The notes beneath the pieces are model-generated. The model worked only from the letters and a program-made list of their open reading frames with translations, did no database searches and had not been told where the DNA came from. A stretch of DNA of 41,429 nucleotides from Paenibacillus zeirhizosphaerae (GTDB taxonomy: Bacteria; Bacillota; Bacilli; Paenibacillales; Paenibacillaceae). The translations under genes and the position numbers were made by a program. Each line of letters begins with the position of its first letter. Positions within the stretch are counted from its first letter, which is position 1. Positions 7,013 to 15,941 of the stretch are shown here, one piece after another. The DNA lies in contig NZ_JAPCKK010000029.1 of assembly GCF_030705605.1 (NCBI RefSeq), positions 1 through 41,429 on the forward strand, in the 5' to 3' direction.

Positions 7013-9349
7013 TCAAATACTGGTTTCAGGCTGGGAAGAAGCCTGTATGGGTTGCACGTTGGTGTTGTAGGCATTTACCTCAAAGGTAATAATTTTGTCA
7101 TAAATGATATATTCCTTCCGATTCGTAAAAGGCCCTTTGTTGTTGTTATGTCTGTTAATCGCAAATGTGACAGACCCGGAGCCTGAGGCACGTTGCTCAT
7201 ACCAGCTAATGAAGGCATCCACTTCGCTCATGGAAAGATCATACTCTTTGACTTCACCGGTATTCAGCATGATGTCAAGTAAAGCTCTGTTTCCACTATT
7301 GTCTATCGGTGGCTCAGAGGGATTCCCCGGATCTGTTGTAACAAGAGTAGCTTGGGCTTCATTGGAAACAGCTACTTCGATACTGCCGTTAACAGCACGA
7401 ACGATATAGTAATAAGGGGTGTTATTAACCACATTTGTATCTTCAAAGGTAGTAGCAGTTCCATATACAGTATCGATCACACTGTAAGGCCCACCACTTG
7501 TAGTTCCGCGTTGAATTTCAAAATTTGCAGCCTTTGAAATAGAATTCCAGTTTAATGTGACTTTTCCATTGCTTGCGGAAGCGGTCAAATTAAGTTTCTC
7601 CGTGGAGGGAACCTCCATGCTTTTTCCAAATAAGTTCCATTCGTACTGGTAAACGGACGTTCCAGCTCTAAGCACAACAGTTGAGACGTTCTGAACAGGG
7701 AGCGGCAAGTTCTCTAGTGTGTCATTGACTTTAGGCGAATAGGAATACAGTAAGGTATTACTGCTATCATAAAAATCAATGGATGAGTTGGCTATACTAC
7801 TGCTTTTCAGAATAACCGAAGAAACCTCCATAGGTGAAGGGAAAGTATACCAGACAAGGCTGCCGCTCGACACGTAGTAACTGGTATTACTGCTATTATC
7901 TGTAACTTCACGAATAGTTGCAGTTTTAGTTGAAGTGGAAGTGCCAACATTAAGGGCAACCCGGTCAAGGAGACCACCCGTATATTTGGAAGCATTCGGG
8001 GTGATCGATTTTTCGGCTGAATCAGCGCTTTCACCCGCCTCATTGATAGACGATACAACATAATAATAGGTTGTTCCGTTGACAACGGAGGTATCGGTGT
8101 AAGAAGTACCGCTTACTGAAGCCAGTGATGCATAAGGTCCGCTTTTACTTGTTGAACGTTTAATATTATAAGATTTGGCCGCTGTAGATCCCCAATATAG
8201 ATCAACAGTTTTATCCCCGCCCTGAATCCAGTTGATTACCGGCACCGCAGGAGCCGCTGTTGGAGTGGAGAAAACATTCCATTCATAAAAATAAGTGCTG
8301 GTGGCGGCTTTAAGGACAACTGTCGATACATTGGTAACCTCGACCGGCAGAGATTGCACAGTATCATTAGCTATAGGGGTGTAGGATAAAAGCAAATTAT
8401 TGCTAGAATCATAAAACTCAATAGCTGTCGCCGAGCCACTATTTAAGATTACTGCAGAAATCGTTTGTGGTGATGAAAAAGTATGCCAGATTAAATTACC
8501 ACTTGTTAAATAAGAGCTGGTGCTTGCGCTGTTATCTGTCACTTCCCGTGCTGAACCCGTTTTGTTCGATGTAGATGTGCCTATATTGAGAGTAATCCGG
8601 TCAAGCAGACCACCTGTATATTTGGTCGCGTTAGGAGTTGCGTTTTTTTCCCCGGAATTTTCGCTTTCCCCAGCTTCATTTACGGATGAAATAACATAGT
8701 AATATTTTGTTCCATTGTTAACAGAAGAGTCTGTGTAGGAATTGCCGTAAACTGATGCGAGAACGGAGTATGGACCGCCTGTAGATGTTGAACGTTTGAT
8801 GGTATAGGACTTGGCCGCAATATTATTCCAGCTCAGATCGACGGTCTTGTCTCCGGCTTGAATCCAGCTAATGCTTGAAACTGCCGGGGGAGCCGATGGA
8901 GTTGTAAATACATTCCACTCATAGTGATAAACAGAAGCGGTTGATTTCAGCACAACAGTTGTGACATTCGATGCCGGTGTCGGTAAAGATTGAACTGTAT
9001 CATTCGCTACAGGTGTAAACGATGTGATCATATTATTACTAGAATCATAAAATTCTATTGTTGAATTCAGGGAACTGCTCTTTAAAATAATAGCTGAGAT
9101 ATTTTGTGGTGAGGAGAAGTTGTGCCAGATTAAACTCCCGCTAGTCGAATAGTAACTTGTTTTTGAGTCTCCATCGGTCATTTGAGTGACAGTACCCTTG
9201 CTATTGTTAACCGAGGTACCAACCTTCAACTCCACATTGTCTAAGAGACCTCCTGTATATTGGCTGGCTGCTTGTGTTGACGTGTTAGGCAGGATAACCC
9301 ATAATAGCGCCAGCAACAAAAAAGTGAAACCTATCTTTCTACTTTTCAA
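7013..9349 (-). CDS. Secreted protein with three discoidin-like/FN3 module pairs
   Basis: The preferred start is TTG 9349, behind AAGGGGGA at good spacing; a frame-open TTG at 9385 has no such site. The product has about 778 residues. A signal peptide (KSRKIGFTFLLLALLWVI, cleavage near TSTQA) is followed by three tandem units of about 210 residues (roughly 30-240, 240-450, 450-670). Each unit has a YTGGLLD-starting discoidin-like beta domain and an FN3 domain (TVDLSWN, YTDSSVNNGTKYYYV). A Pro-rich linker leads to a C-terminal domain of about 75 residues (EYDLSMSEVDAFISWYEQR to IITFEVNAY). These modules suggest carbohydrate or surface binding. No catalytic domain or sortase motif is seen. A decayed copy of the C-terminal domain lies at 11584-11860. 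Confidence 0.85.
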   Translation of the reverse strand: MKSRKIGFTFLLLALLWVILPNTSTQAASQYTGGLLDNVELKVGTSVNNSKGTVTQMTDGDSKTSYYSTSGSLIWHNFSSPQNISAIILKSSSLNSTIEFYDSSNNMITSFTPVANDTVQSLPTPASNVTTVVLKSTASVYHYEWNVFTTPSAPPAVSSISWIQAGDKTVDLSWNNIAAKSYTIKRSTSTGGPYSVLASVYGNSYTDSSVNNGTKYYYVISSVNEAGESENSGEKNATPNATKYTGGLLDRITLNIGTSTSNKTGSAREVTDNSASTSSYLTSGNLIWHTFSSPQTISAVILNSGSATAIEFYDSSNNLLLSYTPIANDTVQSLPVEVTNVSTVVLKAATSTYFYEWNVFSTPTAAPAVPVINWIQGGDKTVDLYWGSTAAKSYNIKRSTSKSGPYASLASVSGTSYTDTSVVNGTTYYYVVSSINEAGESADSAEKSITPNASKYTGGLLDRVALNVGTSTSTKTATIREVTDNSSNTSYYVSSGSLVWYTFPSPMEVSSVILKSSSIANSSIDFYDSSNTLLYSYSPKVNDTLENLPLPVQNVSTVVLRAGTSVYQYEWNLFGKSMEVPSTEKLNLTASASNGKVTLNWNSISKAANFEIQRGTTSGGPYSVIDTVYGTATTFEDTNVVNNTPYYYIVRAVNGSIEVAVSNEAQATLVTTDPGNPSEPPIDNSGNRALLDIMLNTGEVKEYDLSMSEVDAFISWYEQRASGSGSVTFAINRHNNNKGPFTNRKEYIIYDKIITFEVNAYNTNVQPIQASSQPETSI

Positions 9350-9401
9350 AACTTCTTCCCCCTTAATAATTCCTAATTTCGACAAGGAAAATTATAACAT
9401 A

Positions 9402-9429
9402 ATTATAGTTCTAAAGAAGTCGGTCTAAA
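9402..9429 (-). promoter_or_regulatory. Candidate promoter of the FN3 protein gene
   Basis: On the minus strand, TTTAGA (9429-9424), a 16-base spacer and a perfect TATAAT (9407-9402). A second TATAAT lies at 9396-9391. The -35 is weak. Confidence 0.35.
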
Positions 9430-9503
9430 GAATTATTTTTTAGCAATAAATGTTTAATTACATCTCTTAAAATGGGTATATATAACCGAATAAACATTCA
9501 CTA

Positions 9504-9765
9504 AAGTGCACTTAAATGCCATCTTGCTCAAAGCAAGCTAAAGTTCGTGTCTGAAACTCGCTCTTCAATCTTGAACACTTCGTCGATTCTGGGGCTCCCT
9601 TGATCTTCGACATATTCTTTGATCATTTCTTCGGTAACGGCTCCAACTGTTCTACAGAAATATCCGGGTCGACAACCAGCTTGCTCAGCGTGTAAACTAA
9701 ATGCGCCTCCCTATAATTTATCGGTTGACCCAGAGAGGGTTCCAATGTCTATTATAGAGGGCGCA
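9504..9765 (-). mobile_element. IS200/IS605-type element remnant
   Basis: Three parts lie together. A large imperfect hairpin (9702-9717 with 9751-9765) lies upstream. The 3' part of a Y1 transposase gene (9528-9710) follows. A small hairpin (AGCAAG/CTTGCT at 9523-9536) and the palindrome AAGTGCACTT (9504-9513) lie just past the stop. Subterminal hairpins next to tnpA are typical of IS200/IS605 elements. The 5' part of the gene is missing, so the element cannot be autonomous. The exact ends are not defined. Confidence 0.6.
9528..9710 (-). pseudogene. tnpA: IS200/IS605 transposase TnpA, 3' fragment
   Basis: Reading from 9710 to the stop at 9528 gives about 60 residues including RPGYFCRTVGAVTEEMIKEY and VEDQG, the conserved C-terminal block of Y1 HUH transposases. 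The tyrosine of IKEYVEDQ corresponds to the catalytic Tyr. The HUH motif and the N-terminal half are absent, because an in-frame TAG and the hairpin at 9702-9765 lie immediately upstream. It is a dead fragment marking past insertion in this accessory region. Confidence 0.75.
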
Positions 9766-9798
9766 TTTCACGATCCTGACAGAGCTTTGTTAAATCTT

Positions 9799-11153
9799 TT
9801 AAGAATTCGAAGGATAATTTGGATTATCCAGCATTCTATTTACGATATAAATCAAGTCATCCTGATTTACATTGCCGTCGCTCACTTGATCAGCGCTGTG
9901 CTTTGTTGTGTCTGTATCAGCTACTGCAATACCATAATAAAAACCATCAACCGCGAGGTCAACAAGCGTATATTCACCCGAATGATTGACGTCCAATACC
10001 TCAGATTTCTCCACTATCACAGTATCTTTCCCACAAGAATCACCTTCAAGATCCCATTCGCTTTCCGTATTAGCAATTCGACAGCGAGTAGCATCTACAT
10101 CTCCAGTTCCTTCTGCTTTGGCTCTGAAGTTAAGATTTAAGAAATGTAGCTTTGTCAGAAATGCTGTATTCTTTACCTTGACTTGCTACAATAAAACGAA
10201 TCTTCCCATTCTCATCTGTTGGTGTGTTGTAAACTTTGTACCCTTCAACTTCATCATAACCCAAATATTCAAAAAGACTCGGGTCATATTGGATCGTGAA
10301 GTCTTCAGCGTAAATGTCACTTACATTCTCAAGAGAAATAGCGGAAGTAAATTTATCTCCGACTTTGACAGTATCTTTATCGATAGTAACATTCAGAACA
10401 GCTCCAACTGTAGTTTGTGGTGTGGCTGAAGCTTCATTAGAGTAACCAGATTCAATTCCATTTACTGTCGCTGTTACAACGAAGTAGTAGGTTGTTCCGT
10501 TAGTCAGACCAGGGATAACATAGCTTCCATAGGCGTCTTTAGTGACCGTTACTGTTTCAGTATATTTCCCAGCCTCGGTTCCGTATCTGACAATGTAGCT
10601 TTCAGATTCTTGAACTTGGTCCCAATTTAATGTTGCCTGACTATCTCCGGCAGCAGCTTTGAGATTGGTAGGAGTGTTTATATTTACTCCTAATGTTATT
10701 TCGCTTATTGCTACCCATGAAGAAGGGGTGTTGACTTCAATTTTTAATGAGTCGTAACTTCCCTTGGTTACTTCAATAGGATCTAGGATTGTTAGTTTAC
10801 TTACAAGAGGAAACTTTTTTTCACCAATGACAGACCAAGTTTCATTTTGTAGTCCATAAATTGTATAAGAAGCGCTTGAGTTAGGGTCCGCATAACCAGC
10901 AATCTGCACAGAGTTCAAAGTGATTGCTTTCGGGAAGTCTAACTCAATAGTATCTTTATACCCAGCCGATAGCCATCGTGTAGTTAAATCTTTATCAAAT
11001 ACTTTGTCTGCTTCATAGTTGCCGTATGTTCTTGCTCCAGTGGCTTTTGTTCCATCAGGAGGACTAGCTCCCTGCATCCCATCAACATCTGAAGCCATCG
11101 CCATTGGAACCGTTAATAAAAAGACAAGAAAAAACAAAAATCCAGATGTCCAT
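9799..11153 (-). pseudogene. Secreted discoidin-FN3-cohesin-dockerin protein, frameshifted
   Basis: Read continuously, this encodes a signal peptide, an F5/8 discoidin-like domain (about 30-150; TTRWLSAGYKDTIELDFP), an FN3 domain (about 155-240; GTTYYFVVTATVNG), a cohesin-like domain (LNVTIDKDTVKVGDKFTSA) and a C-terminal dockerin with two calcium-loop repeats (DVNHSGEYTLVDLAVDG; SDGNVNQDDLIYIVNRML). Two breaks are visible. Near 10127-10137 one extra base (AAATCTTAAC in place of AAACTTAAC) stops the frame inside the cohesin domain. Near the 5' end the best-placed ATG (11153, behind GAGGAA) is out of frame; removing one T from a T run restores a signal peptide (LFFLVFLLTVPMAMAS). An unlikely alternative start is TTG 11137. 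This is either a true pseudogene or two sequencing errors. Confidence 0.75.
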
Positions 11154-11220
11154 ATAATAAATTCCTCATAATCAAATATTTTCTATATTAAACTGGACAA
11201 AAGGACCACTTTCTCTAAAA

Positions 11221-11583
11221 TCTATACTCTATAGATTCAGAAAATTGGAAGAAAAATCTACTTAGAGCCTATCTCAAAATAAATTAATGTGAATGGACAG
11301 GAATAAAATTTTTTCCGAAATTTTTGTACCCTGCTTAAATTTATTGGCGCTTTCTCAAATCACTGCGCGGTTGATAATTTGGTGAATATTGAAAAAAAAG
11401 TTCGGGTGGTGCACTGAATTGTCGAATCCTGACGGATTGCTCGTAAAATGTAGAATGTATGCTTTTTTGTCGTACTGCTGATTTTCGTTCATTTATTCAC
11501 CCCCCATTTTTAGGTAACCACTTTTTTTAGTTCGTCTAATCTACCTTATAGGGGGCATATCAAGTGGAAGGCTATAACAATCC
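11221..11583. other. AT-rich non-coding stretch
   Basis: No gene is recognised. A 7-bp inverted repeat, AATCTAT/ATAGATT (11219-11225 and 11231-11237), lies at its edge. All frames are interrupted. It lies upstream of the frameshifted cohesin gene and downstream of a decayed coding remnant, so it is probably gene debris plus a promoter that was not identified. Confidence 0.3.
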
Positions 11584-11860
11584 CTTAATTATACGCGTTG
11601 ACTTCAAAAGTCAAGATGTTATTGAAAGTGAGATAATCTATTCGACTGCGGAATGATCCGATGTTATTGTTGTTTTTATCGATAGCATACTTGGATGACC
11701 CGCTGCCAGCATCCTTTTTATCATATCAACTTATAGGAGTTTACTTCGGACATGGATAGATCATATTCCTTTTCCAAGTCATTTACCATGGTTATAACGA
11801 GGATCGCTCTGTCTCTGGAAGGGACTTCAGGTGTTGTTGGCAGATTGCCTTTAACTTTTT
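11584..11860 (-). pseudogene. Decayed C-terminal domain of an FN3-type surface protein
   Basis: The minus strand reads PTTPEVPSRDRAILVITM, then KEYDLSMSEVNSY, then hits stop codons. In another frame it continues with DAGSGSSKYAIDKNNNN and ILTFEVNAYN before a TAA at 11584. This aligns end to end with the C-terminal domain of the intact protein at 7013-9349 (KEYDLSMSEVDAF, GSGSVTFAINRHNNN, IITFEVNAYN). It is the tail of a second protein of the same family that has lost its body and suffered a frameshift. Confidence 0.75.
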
Positions 11861-12143
11861 AAGCAATTCCTGATACCAGCGGATATAAAGTTACCGCTCA
11901 CACGTTGTGACTATGCTACCGCCAAAAAGAGATGGCGATGAAACTTCACAGACTTGAGTGTCTAATACCGCCATCCTACTGTTCCTTGTATGGCTAATGA
12001 AAGTGATTAAGTGAGCCTCCTTGAGGACTTTTCATTATCGATGAGATTCTACTATTACCTGCAAGAAGCCTACCTCTGCCTTCTTCTCCACGATCTTGAT
12101 TACAATAATAAACGGCGCAGAGCCAGATGATTTCAAACTAAAA
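11861..12143. other. Non-coding stretch upstream of the gene remnant
   Basis: No recognisable gene. A 27-codon minus-strand ORF starting MAVLDTQVCEVSS has a weak ribosome binding site and no known similarity, so it is not called. No terminator was recognised for the methyltransferase gene that stops at 12144. Confidence 0.25.
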
Positions 12144-13310
12144 TTATTTTCTTTTCTTTCTGCAAACAGCCACCAAATACATAGGTTGCATATCTTTTAC
12201 TAACCCCAATGGTATGAGATCATGATCAGCCCCATGTATCGAGTCCTTCCCAGTGGGTTTGAAATTTATATCCAATTTCCGTACTGTTCTAAGAAAAGTT
12301 GTACTTGCATTATTTTGATCATGAACATATGATTGTCCGTAAATTCCCACAATATCAAATTCCTTTGTCAGTTCTCCAATGAATTCAATAGCATTATATT
12401 CAAAACAATGATGCCTATTTAGAGGAGCTTCTTCAAAATAAGTACCTGGGTTAGTAATACTTCTGTTAGGAGTAGAGACTAAAAACAAGCCGTCCTCCTT
12501 GAGTAATCGTGTTGCTTCGCGAATCCAATGTGAACCATCTCTAATATGCTCTATTGTTTCAAACGAAACGATCACTTCAAAACTTGAGTCCTTAAATGGT
12601 AATTTATTTACGTCACCATATGAAAATTTAATATTAGAAGAGTTATAATCTTTTCTGGCATGTATTAAACTTTCCTCAGAAATATCAACCCCGGTAACAT
12701 GTGTTGCTCCCGCTTCACTCATCATTTTGGATCCATACCCGGCTCCACAAGCAGCATCCAAAACTATTTTGTTTTTCACATGGCTGCAAGCAAATTTATA
12801 TCTATTGATATGCTCTTCTAACACATCAGGATATTGATACTTAACATGACGATTGATAATCAGGCGCTCACCTGTAAATTCAACATCATTTTGTTCAAAT
12901 TCTAAAATATCTTCATTTTCAAAAGACTCGTTTAAGTAATTTATGAATGATAGTACTTCTTGATCTTTATCCCTAATTTTTAGTACATAGCTAAGTGCAA
13001 GTTTTTGTTCACCTACTTCAGATAAGATCTGACCCAAATTCATTAACGCATCTTTATTAAACTCATCTTCTTTTAAAGCCTCTTCCAGAAAAGGTATGAC
13101 ATAATCAAATTGTTTGTATTGGTAGCACCCTACTGCAAGAATATTGAATAATTCAATCCTGTTATTTACTCGCTCATGAATACGAGCAATTAAAACAGGA
13201 AAAATTTTCTCGTCCTCTTTTATTGCATCTATAAGCCACTCAACGTTGCCATCCAATTTACCTTGATCCAGCATCCCTAATTTTTCTATCCAATTTAATC
13301 CAATCCCCAT
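12144..13310 (-). CDS. TPR-containing SAM-dependent methyltransferase
   Basis: About 388 residues. The N-terminal 120 residues are helical and TPR-like (FDYVIPFLEEALKEDEFNKD, ALMNLGQILSEVGEQKLAL). They are followed by a class I methyltransferase: motif I VLDAACGAGYGS (about 183-194), an acidic motif II TGVDISEESL, and post-I motifs GDVNKLPFKDSSFEVIVSFETIEHI. The substrate is unknown; the neighbouring glycosyltransferase-methyltransferase suggests glycan methylation. ATG 13310 has AAAGG about 11 bases upstream; an in-frame GTG at 13319 is too close to that site. AT-rich codon use differs from the flanking housekeeping genes and suggests transfer. Confidence 0.85.
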   Translation of the reverse strand: MGIGLNWIEKLGMLDQGKLDGNVEWLIDAIKEDEKIFPVLIARIHERVNNRIELFNILAVGCYQYKQFDYVIPFLEEALKEDEFNKDALMNLGQILSEVGEQKLALSYVLKIRDKDQEVLSFINYLNESFENEDILEFEQNDVEFTGERLIINRHVKYQYPDVLEEHINRYKFACSHVKNKIVLDAACGAGYGSKMMSEAGATHVTGVDISEESLIHARKDYNSSNIKFSYGDVNKLPFKDSSFEVIVSFETIEHIRDGSHWIREATRLLKEDGLFLVSTPNRSITNPGTYFEEAPLNRHHCFEYNAIEFIGELTKEFDIVGIYGQSYVHDQNNASTTFLRTVRKLDINFKPTGKDSIHGADHDLIPLGLVKDMQPMYLVAVCRKKRK

Positions 13311-13486
13311 GGTATCCACTGCCTTTCAATATTTTTATCTTAAATTTCGAATCCCTCATAGCAAGGTCGGTTTATAAAACGGGAGCTAACTCTTACATCC
13401 TGGGTTGTGTGGATTCGTATTCTTGGCCGCGCGAGACTTATTCCCCTATACACCGTCTCCACAGTGGAATCAAGATCAAATTGTCA

Positions 13487-15238
13487 TCATAACGTTGCTT
13501 TTAGCTCGTTTATAACTATAAGGAGATCATCATATGCCGATTTATCCAAATCACGGAGCTCTTCTATATATTCTGCTACCGCGCTTTCTTCCCCAATAAA
13601 ATAAAGGGAATAGGAAATATTATACAGAACCTCCGTGTTGAAAAGATCCGTAAAATGAGCCCGTTCAAAAAATGGTAGTGCTCGATTGTATTCTCCGCTT
13701 TCAAAATGCACAACACCTATAAGATTGAACAATTCAGTTTTATAGCTGTCATCCGAAAATAATACATTAATCATTGTCAAAATATCTGTTGTTGCATAAT
13801 CTTTAAGCTTATCTATGATTAAATTAGGCCGATCCTTATTATCCATAATTATAGGTATTATGTCATAAAGCGGATTTTTTGAAGCACTCAAAATATATTG
13901 ATACGTTTCGAATTGAGCCTTAAGATTCTGTTCACCCAGCATGTCGAGCCGACTAATAAAACCTTCATCTTTCTGAGAAATCCCTTTACTCACTCCGCTT
14001 ACTTCGTTGATCGTAAATCCAGTCCTAAAGTTCATCCGATGAATTTCATTAAGAGTGAAAAACCTCATTTGAGTTCGATTCAATATTCCTGCATCCTCAT
14101 AAGAGAAGTTACCATCAATTAATAGATCACTCAAAACACTATGGTGCATAATATTATGAAGACTAATAAGTAATTTCCCGTTCGGCTTAAGATATTTACG
14201 AATATTGGTGAGTACTGTCCACGGATCGTATAAGTGTTCCAACACATCGGCCAAAATGATATAATCGAAGAAATTTTCTTCGTAGCTCATTATATCGTTT
14301 TCAACGTTTTCCGGTCTTACATCCGCGATAATCTTCGCAACCTCTGCAGTCGCTTCATTAAGTTCTATCCCATATAAATTACTATTCTTGTAGCGATTTC
14401 TAATTTCAAGCAACGTACCTCCGCAGGCACATCCTACTTCAAGTACATTTATCGGCGCTTCTGCCGGTTCTGTTATCAGGTTAACGATCTCCAAGCGGAT
14501 ATGCTGAGAATATAATGGACTAAATCCCCATTTTGTTTCGTATTTACGTGCATTGTTTCTCAAAATTTGACTATACTTTGAAGGCATTCTTCCAAATGAC
14601 ACACTGCCAAAATGATGAATAAATGTATCCCTGCACAGGAGAAGCTTATAGCCTGCTTTGCGGATTCTCAAAGAATAATCGTCATCCTCAAAGTTTCCGG
14701 GAGAAAACATTTCATCCAATGCTCCAACCTTTTTAAGAACAGAACCTTTAATCAGATAACAGAATCCAATCAGTTTTAAACGCTCATCCCATTTCGTTGG
14801 ATCACTGACATTATACTGGGAAGCGAACTGTTGCATTTGCTTCAGGTCTTGATAACTAGTTGAAATCTTTTGACCATAGGAGCAATTGTTAGTTACACAA
14901 CTCACGGCCCCGACGGAGTCATCACTGTATAATGCATACGTTAATTGCTCAAGCCATCGTTCAGTTACTATGGTATCATTATTCAACAGTAAAACATTAT
15001 CACCAGAAGCTATTTCAATCCCTTGATTGCAGCCTTTTGGAAACCCGAGGTTACTTTCATTGAAAATTACTTTTATATCCTGCTGCCCTTTAAGCCAGTC
15101 AGTCGTCCCGTCTGATGAGGCATTATCGACAATAATAATCTCATAACTTCTCGGTTCCGTATATTTTCGGATGCTTTCTATGCAAAGTTTGGTATATTCC
15201 AGTTGATTATACGTCAAGATAATAATGCTTGTTTTCAT
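13487..15238 (-). CDS. Glycosyltransferase family 2-methyltransferase fusion with TPR tail
   Basis: 583 residues in three parts. Residues 1-240 are a GT2 glycosyltransferase (IIILTYNQLEYTKLCIESI, IIVDNASSDGTTDWL, the metal-binding NNDT in VLLLNNDTIV, and FEDDDYSLRIRKAGYKLL). Residues 255-420 form a SAM methyltransferase (NVLEVGCACGGTLLEIRNR, FFDYIILADVLEHLYDPW). The C-terminal part (about 510-583) has TPR-like repeats (SGEYNRALPFFERAHF). Such fusions build and modify surface or flagellar glycans; the acceptor here is not evident. ATG 15238 is preceded by AGGAGG. The methyltransferase gene at 12144 follows on the same strand after 176 bases without a clear terminator, so the two may be co-transcribed. 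Confidence 0.88.
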   Translation of the reverse strand: MKTSIIILTYNQLEYTKLCIESIRKYTEPRSYEIIIVDNASSDGTTDWLKGQQDIKVIFNESNLGFPKGCNQGIEIASGDNVLLLNNDTIVTERWLEQLTYALYSDDSVGAVSCVTNNCSYGQKISTSYQDLKQMQQFASQYNVSDPTKWDERLKLIGFCYLIKGSVLKKVGALDEMFSPGNFEDDDYSLRIRKAGYKLLLCRDTFIHHFGSVSFGRMPSKYSQILRNNARKYETKWGFSPLYSQHIRLEIVNLITEPAEAPINVLEVGCACGGTLLEIRNRYKNSNLYGIELNEATAEVAKIIADVRPENVENDIMSYEENFFDYIILADVLEHLYDPWTVLTNIRKYLKPNGKLLISLHNIMHHSVLSDLLIDGNFSYEDAGILNRTQMRFFTLNEIHRMNFRTGFTINEVSGVSKGISQKDEGFISRLDMLGEQNLKAQFETYQYILSASKNPLYDIIPIIMDNKDRPNLIIDKLKDYATTDILTMINVLFSDDSYKTELFNLIGVVHFESGEYNRALPFFERAHFTDLFNTEVLYNISYSLYFIGEESAVAEYIEELRDLDKSAYDDLLIVINELKATL

Positions 15239-15304
15239 TCTGCCTCCTGCTTGCTTTATGTCAAATTGACTGCTTTATTGTACCTATCATGGTTGATATA
15301 TAAT

Positions 15305-15543
15305 TGGTTTCCGGTCGGTCACCAACGCAAAACCCTATTTATGGAATAATAGGGACAAACTGTTCGGAGCGTTAAACTATGAAACCAGAAAAGTGAAATT
15401 TCGTGACGGTGAAAAGTATGATGTTCTTCTGTTATTTGATTTCTGAATTTGTTTTGCAGGAATATCCAACGGGCAAGATCGTGATGATTTGGGATAAAGG
15501 GAGAATCCGCCATGTTGCCCAGGCACTGTGGCTGCTTTCATGA
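15305..15543 (+). pseudogene. IS630-type transposase remnant
   Basis: The plus strand reads WFPVGHQRKT (15305-15334), then in another frame KLFGALNYETRKVKF (from 15357) to a TGA, then after a further shift LQEYPTGKIVMIWDKGRIRH (from 15454). These match the order of blocks in IS630/Tc1-type DDE transposases (WFPVGxQR, KLFGxLxYETG, YPTGKIVMxxDNARIHHA), including the second catalytic Asp. At least two frameshifts, stop codons and missing ends make it inactive. Nothing else is recognised between 15239 and 15304. Confidence 0.75.
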
Positions 15544-15613
15544 AACGCGTTAGCATCGAGCCAATGAATGTCATTGATCGGCTTTGTATACCCTGCAAAT
15601 CAAAAGTTCATTC

Positions 15614-15842
15614 TACATTAAATAATCGAAATGCTCTTCAGCAATTTTAAAAGTTACCGAAGCCCTCCAAAAAGAAAATGCTCCTTGTACAAGTTCAAAA
15701 AACTGACTCACGTCTTTTGGATATAAATGTAGAATTCGCAACATTCGATCTGTATGTGTATTAAACTCAGCATTATCCTCAAGAAAATTTAAATTTTGAT
15801 TTGCATCAACCCATCTACATGTTCAGCAACCACTATGCTCAT
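15614..15842 (-). pseudogene. Small unknown ORF, apparently frameshifted
   Basis: An ATG at 15842 has an ideal ribosome binding site (GAGGAG, spacing 7) and begins MSIVVAEHVDG. This frame stops after 17 codons. A one-base shift near GTAGATGGG opens a good frame (WVDANQNLNFLEDNAEF and HFDYLM) to a TAG at 15614, about 75 residues in all. The protein family was not recognised. It lies downstream of the fliT terminator. Either a small gene was broken by an indel or there is a sequencing error. Confidence 0.4.
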
Positions 15843-15884
15843 ATCTTGTCTCCTCTTCTTTCGTTAATGCAAAATTGTGACAAG

Positions 15885-15926
15885 CAAGAAACAGAGCAAT
15901 CCCGCTTTTTAAGCAAAGCTGCTCTG
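15885..15926 (-). terminator. Terminator of the flaG-fliD-fliS-fliT operon
   Basis: CAGAGCA (15892-15898) pairs with TGCTCTG (15920-15926), with a smaller inner GCTT/AAGC stem. On the minus strand it is followed by TTTCTTGCTTG. It lies 16 bases after the fliT stop. Confidence 0.7.
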
Positions 15927-15941
15927 TAAACTCATAGCACT

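Noticed and set aside
9619..10140. Plus-strand open frame over the cohesin gene end
   Set aside because: It runs antisense through the tnpA hairpin and the dockerin sequence, without a ribosome binding site or known domains.
11900..12010. 27-codon ORF starting MAVLDTQVCEVSS
   Set aside because: Weak ribosome binding site, no homology recognised, and it lies in a region of gene debris.
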